A DNA stretch of 5,958 bases, from contig JAVHXR010000187.1 of assembly GCA_031119515.1 (NCBI GenBank), positions 1 to 5,958 of the forward strand, read 5' to 3'. This document shows positions 1-4,929 of the stretch, in pieces. The notes under the pieces were generated by a model. The model saw only the letters and a list, made by a program, of their open reading frames with translations, did not search any database and was not told the origin of the DNA. Each line of letters begins with the position of its first letter. The stretch's first letter is position 1. Made by a program: the position numbers and the translations under genes. This stretch comes from Propionicimonas sp. Lineage in GTDB: Bacteria; Actinomycetota; Actinomycetes; Propionibacteriales; Propionibacteriaceae.

Positions 1-347
1 GGGACGACAAAACCCGCAGACCCGCACCCCCCGCGCAGCGCACAAGAGATCCCGGGGCAAGCCAGCGATGACGAAACCCGCAGACCCAAACCCCACCGTC
101 ATTCCGGCGAACGCCGGAACCTCACCGCCCGACACAAGAGATCCCGGGGCAAGCCCGGGACGACAAAACCCGCAGACCCGCACCCCCCGCGCAGCGCACA
201 AGAGATCCCGGAGCAAGCCCGGGGCGACAAAACCCGCAGACCCGCACCCCTGCGCAGCGCAGGAGAGATCCCGTGGCAAGCCCGAGATGACAGAACCAGC
301 GGACCGGAGTCCCACCGTCATTCCGGCGAACGCCGGAATCTCACCGG
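1..347. repeat. Array of REP-like palindromic elements (non-coding)
   Basis: This stretch has no credible gene. It contains six complete 26-27 nt palindromic elements plus the end of a seventh cut by the window start (1-8). Two orientations occur. Elements at 98-123 and 317-342 start GTCAT and end CCTC or ATCTC around a TTCCGGCG-AA-CGCCGGAA hairpin. Elements at 46-72, 138-164, 202-228 and 265-291 are on the other strand; read in reverse complement, the best copy starts GTCGT and ends ATCTC around a CCCGGG-type hairpin. Spacers 9-45 and 165-201 are the same 37-nt sequence, and 229-264 is a near copy, giving a period of about 64 nt. Copy 138-164 has a perfect 7-bp stem; its neighbours at 46-72, 202-228 and 265-291 have damaged arms. 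The pattern is typical of chromosomal REP-like or small mobile palindromic repeats. The family name and genome copy number cannot be told from here. Confidence 0.85.
317..342. repeat. REP-like hairpin next to the hydrolase stop codon
   Basis: The core at 321-338 is an 18-nt perfect palindrome (8-bp arms TTCCGGCG and CGCCGGAA around AA). The 36 nt at 311-346 match 92-127 except at one base. It ends 6 nt beyond the minus-strand stop codon at 349-351, so it lies in the 3' untranslated region of the hydrolase mRNA. It could protect the 3' end or contribute to termination, although there is no U-tract on the minus strand. The repeat is seen directly; its role is inferred. Confidence 0.6.
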
Positions 348-348
348 C

Positions 349-1215
349 TCAGCCGCGCAGCTCCAGGGTGCAGCACTTGATCCCGCCCCCGCCGAGCAGC
401 AGCTCGGACAGGTCGACCGTGACCGGGTTGTAGCCCCGCTCGGCCAGCTGCGCGGCGAAACCGGTCGCGCGCGGCGAAACCAGGACGTTGCGGCCGTCGC
501 TGGCCGAGTTCAGGCCGAAGACCGCGCCGTCCTCCGCCCCGACCCGGATGGCATCCGGGAACAGGTCGGCGAGCACGCCGAGGCTGGCGTCGTCGAAGGC
601 CTCCGGCAGATAGGCCACGGTGGCGGTCCCGCCCTCGGCGACGACCGGGTCGAGGATCGTGAGCGCGGTGTCGAGGTGGTAGAAGTGGGGACGGACGAGG
701 GTGAGCGAGACCACCTCCCGTCCGAACACCTCGGCGACCTCGCGATGGCTGTCGCCGGTCGAGCGGAATCCCGTGCCGGCCAGGATCAGGTCACCGGCGA
801 GCAGGAAGTCTCCCTCGCCCTCGTTCACCTCCTGTGGCACCACAAGGTCGAAGCCGTGGCCGGTGAACCAGGTGTTGAAGTGGTCGGCCTCGGCCGCCCG
901 CTCGGGGAAGCGGAACCTCGCCCCGTACGCCACCCCGTCGAGGGTGAAGCCGCCGTTGGCGGTGTAGACCATGTCGGGAAGACCCGGCACCGCGTCGATC
1001 AGCTCGACCTCGTGGCCGAGGGCGAGGTAGGTGTCGTAGAGCGCCTGCCACTGCCGCAGCGCGAGCGCGGTGTCTGTCGGCCTGGCCGGCTCCATCCACG
1101 GGTTGATCCGGTAGGACACGGTGAAGTGCTCGGGCCGGCACATCAGGTAGCGGCGGTGGTGCTGGCGGGGCGTCGCGGCCTCGGAACGGCTGGCGGGCAG
1201 GGTGGTTACAGGCAT
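349..1215 (-). CDS. ddaH: Dimethylargininase / arginine deiminase-superfamily hydrolase
   Basis: The 288-residue protein belongs to the guanidino-group-modifying (amidinotransferase/deiminase) superfamily of cytosolic enzymes that attack the guanidinium carbon of arginine-type substrates through a covalent Cys intermediate. Visible hallmarks are MVYTANGGF (82-90), the FRFPER segment (101-106), EGEGDFLL (132-139), catalytic His180 in the HLDTAL motif and a C-terminal GGGGIKCCT motif (275-283), where Cys281 aligns with the usual nucleophile. The start is the ATG at 1215 because AGGAG (1222-1226) lies 6 nt upstream. An in-frame GTG at 1254 would add 13 residues but has no SD. From memory it resembles mycobacterial Rv2323c-type proteins, which sit beside ornithine aminotransferase genes; no such gene is visible here. 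Substrate could be dimethylarginine (yielding citrulline), or arginine as in the ArgZ/AgrE arginine dihydrolases of cyanobacteria. The family is secure, the exact reaction is not, and the symbol is provisional. Confidence 0.85.
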   Translation of the reverse strand: MPVTTLPASRSEAATPRQHHRRYLMCRPEHFTVSYRINPWMEPARPTDTALALRQWQALYDTYLALGHEVELIDAVPGLPDMVYTANGGFTLDGVAYGARFRFPERAAEADHFNTWFTGHGFDLVVPQEVNEGEGDFLLAGDLILAGTGFRSTGDSHREVAEVFGREVVSLTLVRPHFYHLDTALTILDPVVAEGGTATVAYLPEAFDDASLGVLADLFPDAIRVGAEDGAVFGLNSASDGRNVLVSPRATGFAAQLAERGYNPVTVDLSELLLGGGGIKCCTLELRG

Positions 1216-1221
1216 CGAAGT

Positions 1222-1226
1222 CTCCT
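1222..1226 (-). promoter_or_regulatory. Shine-Dalgarno site fixing the hydrolase start
   Basis: On the minus strand this reads AGGAG, 6 nt before the ATG at 1215. It decides in favour of the 288-residue protein over the longer GTG-initiated reading from 1254. Confidence 0.8.
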
Positions 1227-1234
1227 GTGCAGTG

Positions 1235-1256
1235 CTGTGGCGGACACTGTCCACAG
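1235..1256. promoter_or_regulatory. Inverted repeat upstream of the hydrolase gene
   Basis: The arms CTGTGG (1235-1240) and CCACAG (1251-1256) are perfectly complementary around a 10-nt spacer, 20-41 nt upstream of the hydrolase ATG. The position fits an operator near the transcription start or a leader hairpin. No regulator gene is adjacent and I do not recognise a known consensus, so function is speculative. Confidence 0.3.
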
Positions 1257-1322
1257 GCCCGTCACGGCTCGCTGTCGCTACCTACCCGGGCACGCCGGGG
1301 TCCATTGTTGCACGCCCGTGAA

Positions 1323-1337
1323 CCCGCGCCTCGCGGG
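1323..1337 (-). terminator. Short GC hairpin after tdh
   Basis: CCCGCG-CCT-CGCGGG forms a perfect 6-bp stem with a 3-nt loop, starting 18 nt beyond the tdh stop codon on the minus strand. There is no U-tract. In a GC-rich genome such hairpins also occur by chance, so this is a weak intrinsic-terminator candidate between tdh and the hydrolase gene. Confidence 0.35.
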
Positions 1338-1355
1338 CGGCGGCGCCCCGGACGA

Positions 1356-2393
1356 TCAGCTCCAGTCCAGGATCACCTTGCCGCAGTGCCCCGAGCGGGC
1401 GACCTCGAAAGCGTCCTCCCACTGCTCGGCGGGATACCGGTGGGTGATCACCGAGCGGATCGCGTCGGCCAGCGTCGGGGAGGTGGAGAGCATCGAGCTC
1501 ATCAGGTACCAGGTCTCGAACATCTCCCGGCCGTAGATCCCCTTCAGCGTGATCATGTGGGTGATGACCTTGCCCCAGTCGATCGCGTAGGGCTCCTTGG
1601 GGATCCCCAGCATCGCCACCCGCGCGCCGTGGTTGAGGTTGGCCAGCATCTCGGTGACGGCGGTCGCCGCGCCGGACATCTCCAGACCGATGTCGAACCC
1701 CTCCTGCATGCCGAGTTCGCGCTGGGCGTCGGCCAGCCGCTCCCGCGCGACGTTGACCACCCGGTCGGCGCCGACCCGGGACGCGAGCGCGAGCCGGTCG
1801 TCGCTGACATCGGTGACCACGACGTGCCGGGCACCGGCGTGGCGGGCGATGGCCGCAGCCATCACCCCGATCGGGCCGGCGCCGGTGATCAGGACGTCCT
1901 CGCCGACCAGCGGCCACTGCAGCGCGGTGTGGGTGGCGTTTCCGAGCGGGTCGAAGATGGCGCCGAGCTCGGGGTCGATCGAATCCGGTTGCAGCCAGGC
2001 GTTGGCGGCCGGGATCACCACATAGTCGGCGAACGCGCCGTCGGTGTTCACCCCGACGCCGACCGTGCGGATGCACATCTGGCGGCGGCCGGCGCGGCAG
2101 TTGCGGCACCGTCCGCAGACGATGTGGCCCTCACCGGAGGCACGTGCGCCGACCTGGATGCCGTGCACCTCGGCGCCGACCTCGACCACCTCGCCGTAGA
2201 ACTCGTGCCCGAGTACCAGCGGGGGGCGGACGGTCGCCGCCGCCCAGTCGTCCCATGCCTGCAGGTGCAGGTCGGTGCCGCACAGGCCGGCGCGAAGCAC
2301 CCTGAGTTTCACCTCGGTGGGGCCGCACCGCGGCTCGGGTCGTTCGACCAGCTCGAGTCCCGGGCCGGCGGCCAGCTTGGCGAGCGCCCTCAT
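1356..2393 (-). CDS. tdh: L-threonine 3-dehydrogenase
   Basis: Zinc-dependent medium-chain dehydrogenase that oxidises L-threonine with NAD+ to 2-amino-3-ketobutyrate in the cytosol, the first step of threonine breakdown to glycine and acetyl-CoA. The 345 residues align along their whole length with E. coli Tdh as I recall it (341 aa). Catalytic zinc ligands are Cys38 (in CGTD) and His63-Glu64 (in GHE). His90 (in SGEGH) matches the E. coli residue linked to threonine specificity. Structural-zinc cysteines are 93, 96, 99 and 107. The Rossmann motif GAGPIG is at 171-176, with Asp195 at the end of the next strand, as in NAD-dependent members. IYGREMFETWY (286-296) is characteristic of Tdh. The ATG at 2393 is chosen because GGAGG lies 5 nt upstream; the GTG at 2399 would overlap that site. 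The usual partner kbl (2-amino-3-ketobutyrate CoA ligase) is not in this window. All key residues are present. Confidence 0.95.
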   Translation of the reverse strand: MRALAKLAAGPGLELVERPEPRCGPTEVKLRVLRAGLCGTDLHLQAWDDWAAATVRPPLVLGHEFYGEVVEVGAEVHGIQVGARASGEGHIVCGRCRNCRAGRRQMCIRTVGVGVNTDGAFADYVVIPAANAWLQPDSIDPELGAIFDPLGNATHTALQWPLVGEDVLITGAGPIGVMAAAIARHAGARHVVVTDVSDDRLALASRVGADRVVNVARERLADAQRELGMQEGFDIGLEMSGAATAVTEMLANLNHGARVAMLGIPKEPYAIDWGKVITHMITLKGIYGREMFETWYLMSSMLSTSPTLADAIRSVITHRYPAEQWEDAFEVARSGHCGKVILDWS

Positions 2394-2398
2394 CGACA

Positions 2399-2403
2399 CC
2401 TCC
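2399..2403 (-). promoter_or_regulatory. Shine-Dalgarno site fixing the tdh start
   Basis: The minus strand reads GGAGG, 5 nt before the ATG at 2393. It excludes the GTG at 2399, which would lie inside the site, and makes the N-terminus MRALAKL, matching the MKALSKL start of E. coli Tdh. Confidence 0.8.
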
Positions 2404-2437
2404 GTTGTCCCCGCCCATCATGGCCGAGACCGGGCGC

Positions 2438-2457
2438 CGGCACGAAACCCCGTGCCG
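2438..2457. promoter_or_regulatory. Inverted repeat upstream of tdh
   Basis: Perfect 7-bp arms CGGCACG and CGTGCCG flank a 6-nt A/C-rich spacer (AAACCC), 45-64 nt upstream of the tdh ATG. This is a reasonable place for an operator or a leader hairpin. No matching regulator is seen and no clear -10/-35 pair could be assigned in 2400-2529. Confidence 0.3.
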
Positions 2458-2529
2458 TGACCGGTGGGCCCGCGACCGGAGGCAGGAACCGGCCGCGTCG
2501 CGGCGCGGGACGGTCGGGCACCCAGGGAG

Positions 2530-2569
2530 ACCGAAGGGGGTCCCGGGTTTCCCCGGGACCCCCTTCGGT
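2530..2569 (-). terminator. Strong 18-bp hairpin after the RDD gene
   Basis: Positions 2530-2547 and 2552-2569 are perfectly complementary over 18 bp (outer ends ACCGAAGG and CCTTCGGT) with a 4-nt loop. It begins 17 nt beyond the RDD gene stop codon on the minus strand. The length and perfection mark it as the transcription terminator of that gene. It lacks a U-tract, as is common for actinobacterial terminators. It insulates tdh from read-through. Confidence 0.85.
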
Positions 2570-2586
2570 GGTCGGCGTAGCTGCGG

Positions 2587-3510
2587 TCAGCGCTGGATGT
2601 TCCAGTCGTAGTTGCCCGCGTTGGGATCGGCGGAGTTGTCGATCACGACGGTCTTCATCAGCTTGTCCGCGATCGTCTGCCGCTTGGCGTCCCAGAGCGG
2701 GAACAGCCAGCCGATGAAGCAGATCACCTGGTCGATGATGTGGGCCAGTTGCCGGACGATGCCGTTGCTGACCCCGATCGGCTGCCCGGTCGCCTCCGAG
2801 ACGAGCTTGGTCTTGGCGATGCTGCGGCCGAAGGTGACGCCGGTGGTGCCGCTCTTGTAGCCGAGGTAGCCGATGAACCAGCCCAGGCTGAGGACGATCG
2901 ACAGGATCGAACCGAGCGAGCTGGAGACGTTGCTCACGATGCCGGTGAGCACGCCGATCACGAACCACGGAGCGACGTAGTCGATCAGCCCGCCCAGGGC
3001 ACGCTTGGGCCAGTCCACCAGGGCGCCGCCACCGCCGTAGGCGACCGGTGGCGGGGTCGGCGTCGGCCCGGAGTAGGGCGGCTGGGCAGGGTAGCCCGCC
3101 GGCGGGTACTGCTCGGTGGGCTGTCCGTACGGCGCCGCGGGCGGCTGGCCGTAGGGGCCGGGCTGCTGGGCGTACGGGTCGGTCGGCTGCGGGTACGGCG
3201 TCTGGTAGCCGGCCGCCGGAGACTGGCCGTACGGGTCGACCGGGGACGGCGAGTAGCCGCCGGGTGCCGGCGGTGCGTAGCCGGGATCCGGGGGCGGCGG
3301 GGCGTACCCGGGATCAGCCGCCGGCGGCGTCGAGTAGTCGGGCGCGCTGGGCGGCAGCGGCGGCTCGGGGGTGGACGGGGTCTGCGGCGCGGGCGCCTCA
3401 GCGGAATAGGGGGCAGCCGGTTCGGCTGGAGGGGTCGGCTCTGCCGGGCTCTGCGGGGGTACGGAACCGCCCTCGTCGGGGGTCTTCGGCGGCCAGGTCT
3501 GGTCAGACAT
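2587..3510 (-). CDS. RDD-family membrane protein with Pro-rich N-terminus
   Basis: A 307-residue inner-membrane protein. Residues 1-160 are low-complexity and rich in Pro, Tyr, Gly and Gln, with repeated PYGQ/PGYAPP-like units and no hydrophobic stretch, so this half is presumably disordered and cytoplasmic. The RDD domain spans about 165-292: Arg170, Asp177 (in LIDY) and Asp282 (in IADKLMKT) are the signature residues, and GVTFGRSIAKTKLV (224-237) matches the family's GxTxGK segment. Likely membrane segments are about 173-193, 198-218 and 256-272. RDD proteins are poorly characterised; Pro-rich N-terminal extensions are common in actinobacterial members. The ATG at 3510 is preceded by a purine-rich GGAGGGAG site (3520-3527) with somewhat long spacing of about 9 nt. 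A -10-like TAGGAT lies upstream at 3544-3549. It is divergent from the DUF2752 gene and ends at a strong terminator. Function unknown. Confidence 0.9.
   Translation of the reverse strand: MSDQTWPPKTPDEGGSVPPQSPAEPTPPAEPAAPYSAEAPAPQTPSTPEPPLPPSAPDYSTPPAADPGYAPPPPDPGYAPPAPGGYSPSPVDPYGQSPAAGYQTPYPQPTDPYAQQPGPYGQPPAAPYGQPTEQYPPAGYPAQPPYSGPTPTPPPVAYGGGGALVDWPKRALGGLIDYVAPWFVIGVLTGIVSNVSSSLGSILSIVLSLGWFIGYLGYKSGTTGVTFGRSIAKTKLVSEATGQPIGVSNGIVRQLAHIIDQVICFIGWLFPLWDAKRQTIADKLMKTVVIDNSADPNAGNYDWNIQR
3046..3345 (-). repeat. Low-complexity Pro/Tyr/Gly/Gln coding repeats
   Basis: Inside the RDD gene (residues about 56-155), codons for short PYGQ, DPGYAPP and QPP-type units recur imperfectly. On the plus strand this shows as recurring CCGTACGG- and GGCTGGCCGTA-like words. 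Such tracts expand and contract readily, so length polymorphism between strains is likely. Confidence 0.6.
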
Positions 3511-3543
3511 CAGGATTGTCTCCCTCCGGTGAATGTAGACCGC

Positions 3544-3549
3544 ATCCTA
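3544..3549 (-). promoter_or_regulatory. -10 element candidate for the RDD gene
   Basis: The minus strand reads TAGGAT, fitting the TAnnnT actinobacterial -10. A start about 7 nt downstream would leave a leader of roughly 27 nt containing the SD. At 17-bp spacing the -35 position reads TGCCCA, only 3 of 6 matches to TTGACA, so only the -10 is convincing. Confidence 0.45.
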
Positions 3550-3597
3550 GGCGCATCGGCGGTCATTGGGCAGGGGCCCGCTCCCTGGGCAGCGGGG

Positions 3598-3603
3598 GAT
3601 AAT
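3598..3603 (+). promoter_or_regulatory. -10 element candidate for the DUF2752 gene
   Basis: GATAAT matches 5 of 6 bases of TATAAT in a GC-rich region. The usual 6-7 nt distance places the transcription start on or beside the GTG at 3609, which implies a leaderless mRNA. No good -35 is seen at 16-18 bp. Confidence 0.45.
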
Positions 3604-3608
3604 GAGGC

Positions 3609-4010
3609 GTGGTCGTCGCCTCGGGTCCGGCAGGGTTCACCGCGCGCGGTGCGCTGCGGTCTGCCGCCTGGTTCGCCGCCGCCGGGGTCGCACTGAGCGC
3701 CGCCAAGCTGTTCACCGGCTTCCGGCTGCCCTGTCCGTGGCGGGCCGTGACCGGCACCCTGTGCCCGCTGTGCGGCTCAACCACCCTCGGCACCCACCTG
3801 CTGCGCGGCGACGTCGCCGCGGCCTGGGCGTCCAACCCGTTCGTCTTCGTGCTGCTCACCCTCGGCGTCCTCGCGAGCCTGGCCTGGGTCGTGGAGGCCG
3901 CCGGCGGGCCTGCGCTCCGGCCGCCCCGGGCGGTCCGCTCGCCACGGCTGTGGTGGACGGTGCTCGGGGTGGCGGCGCTGGGCTTCATGCTCTGGCGGAA
4001 CCTGCCCTGA
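3609..4010 (+). CDS. DUF2752 family small membrane protein
   Basis: A 133-residue protein with the family's signature: a CPWRAVTG...CPLCGSTT motif (42-59) with Cys42, Cys52 and Cys55, then LLRGD (64-68) and a conserved Asn-Pro (76-77). Hydrophobic segments at about 17-35, 79-95 and 114-128 suggest three membrane passes with the Cys motif in the first loop. The family's role is unknown; the Cys pattern suggests metal or disulfide chemistry but this is inference. The start is the GTG at 3609. The ATG at 3602 is in another frame, and the nearby GAGG is too close to act as an SD, so initiation may be leaderless. A hairpin starts 7 nt after the stop codon. Divergent from the RDD gene; the next gene downstream is 181 bp away and probably separately transcribed. 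Confidence 0.85.
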   Translation: MVVASGPAGFTARGALRSAAWFAAAGVALSAAKLFTGFRLPCPWRAVTGTLCPLCGSTTLGTHLLRGDVAAAWASNPFVFVLLTLGVLASLAWVVEAAGGPALRPPRAVRSPRLWWTVLGVAALGFMLWRNLP

Positions 4011-4017
4011 ACCGGCA

Positions 4018-4042
4018 GAGGCCCGGGCATCGCCCGAGCCTC
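4018..4042 (+). terminator. Hairpin after the DUF2752 gene
   Basis: GAGGCCCGGGC (4018-4028) pairs with GCCCGAGCCTC (4032-4042) over 11 positions with one mismatch and a 3-nt loop. It lies 7 nt after the stop codon, and no U-tract follows. A good intrinsic-terminator candidate, possibly reinforced by the next hairpin. Confidence 0.6.
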
Positions 4043-4048
4043 GCGCCT

Positions 4049-4070
4049 GCTCGCACCCCCCCCTGCGAGC
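4049..4070 (+). terminator. Second hairpin with C8 loop
   Basis: GCTCGCA (4049-4055) and TGCGAGC (4064-4070) pair perfectly over 7 bp around a loop of eight C residues. It follows the first hairpin by 6 nt. The pair may act as a tandem terminator. The C-rich loop is unusual. Confidence 0.4.
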
Positions 4071-4147
4071 GCGCACGGGTGCAGACTGCCAGCGGCCGGC
4101 TCCGGCCGGAAAGCCCGTACCCCGCACCCGACAAGGCTGCGGCACGC

Positions 4148-4165
4148 TAGTTTGTCGCCTGACAG
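4148..4165 (+). promoter_or_regulatory. Candidate -10 and FNR-type dyad upstream of the regulator
   Basis: TAGTTT (4148-4153) fits a -10 and would start transcription near 4160, leaving a leader of about 32 nt. Overlapping its end is TTGTC-GCCT-GACAG (4152-4165), two 5-bp half-sites with a 4-bp spacer and one mismatch from perfect symmetry. The 5-4-5 geometry is that of FNR/DNR-type sites, although the half-site differs from TTGAT. A protein bound here would block initiation, so negative autoregulation by the Crp/Fnr protein encoded just downstream is plausible. No -35 match is seen at 17 bp. Confidence 0.35.
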
Positions 4166-4180
4166 GTCGTACCCCAGAGT

Positions 4181-4186
4181 GGAGGG
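4181..4186 (+). promoter_or_regulatory. Shine-Dalgarno site of the Crp/Fnr gene
   Basis: GGAGGG ends 5 nt before the ATG at 4192, which confirms that start and the start of the regulator-globin operon. Confidence 0.8.
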
Positions 4187-4191
4187 CTGGA

Positions 4192-4929
4192 ATGGCGATC
4201 GAAGGCGTCCACGGGCACGCGAGCCGGAGCCTGCAACTCCTGCTCGAGGCCTACGCCGGCGCCCGCCTGCCGGACTGGAAGGTGTTCTCGTCCTCGCTGC
4301 GGCTGGTCCGGTTGCAGCCCGGCGAGGTGCTCTGCCGGGCCGGGGAGGTTCACCCGTTCCTGTACTTCGTCCACACCGGCCTGATGCGGGCGCAGGCGGC
4401 GACCGCGAACGGGCACACCTCGACGATCTTCTTCTCCGAGGAGGGCGACATCCTCGCCTGCATGACCTCGCTGGCACCGGCGTCCGCGCGGCGGGTCTAC
4501 GAACGCGGCCTGCACCCGCGCCTCGACGACCTGGAGCCGGCGGTGGAGGGACGGTCCCTGCACACCGTCAGCGCCGCAGAGCAGAGCGTCCTGATGTGCG
4601 GGGACTACCGGGTGATCGAGCAGCTCTCCCAGCGCCACCACGCCTGGGCGGCGATGGCGGCTGCGATCACCACGATCTACGCGATGACCCAGCAGGCGGA
4701 CGCGATCTGGTCCCGTGACACCCCCGAGGACCGTTACCGCAGCCTGCTGCGGGAGCGGCCGAACCTGCTCAGCCGGCTCACCCAGCGTGACCTCGCGGCC
4801 TACCTCAACGTCACCGAGACGACCATGTCGCGGATCGCCAAGCGGGTGCGGGACGACGCCTACGACGTGCTCGACCCCGAGGACGACCTTCCGCTGCCTC
4901 CCGCCGACCGCGGCACAATGGCTGGGTGA
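4192..4929 (+). CDS. Crp/Fnr-family transcriptional regulator
   Basis: A 245-residue cytosolic DNA-binding regulator. Residues about 30-140 form the cyclic-nucleotide-binding-type beta-barrel (LQPGEVLCRAGE at 41-52; FFSEEGDILACM at 80-91), a long helix follows (about 142-172), and the C-terminal winged helix-turn-helix spans about 178-220, with LTQRDLAAYLNVTETTMSRI at 196-215. The TPEDRYRSLL...LL.R pattern resembles Crp/Fnr proteins common in Bacteroidota, which do not bind cAMP. Against FNR, recognition-helix Ser213 and Arg214 are kept but the key Glu is Thr210. There is no N-terminal Cys cluster, so an FNR-type [4Fe-4S] centre is unlikely; only Cys48, Cys90 and Cys136 occur. The usual phosphate-binding Arg-Ser/Ala signature is not recognisable, and about 96-125 looks like an insertion. 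The effector is therefore unknown (haem, NO or redox are possible). Its TGA overlaps the glbO start, implying coupled translation. Confidence 0.9.
   Translation: MAIEGVHGHASRSLQLLLEAYAGARLPDWKVFSSSLRLVRLQPGEVLCRAGEVHPFLYFVHTGLMRAQAATANGHTSTIFFSEEGDILACMTSLAPASARRVYERGLHPRLDDLEPAVEGRSLHTVSAAEQSVLMCGDYRVIEQLSQRHHAWAAMAAAITTIYAMTQQADAIWSRDTPEDRYRSLLRERPNLLSRLTQRDLAAYLNVTETTMSRIAKRVRDDAYDVLDPEDDLPLPPADRGTMAG

Noticed and set aside
1..347. CRISPR array
   Set aside because: The spacers are repeated copies of each other rather than unique, the repeats occur in both orientations, and there are no cas genes.
68..433. Plus-strand 121-codon open frame
   Set aside because: It reads through the REP-like array into the antisense end of the hydrolase gene. 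The product is repeat-derived and has no domain character.
676..1536. Long plus-strand frame opposite the hydrolase and tdh genes
   Set aside because: It is antisense to two well-supported genes. Such long shadow frames are expected in GC-rich DNA.
1227..2717. 496-codon plus-strand frame
   Set aside because: It is entirely antisense to tdh, with an Arg/Gly/Pro-rich composition and no motifs. Tdh on the other strand has all its catalytic residues.
3563..4477. Minus-strand 304-codon frame
   Set aside because: It is an Arg/Pro/Ser-rich shadow antisense to the DUF2752 and Crp/Fnr genes, and it crosses the hairpins at 4018-4070.
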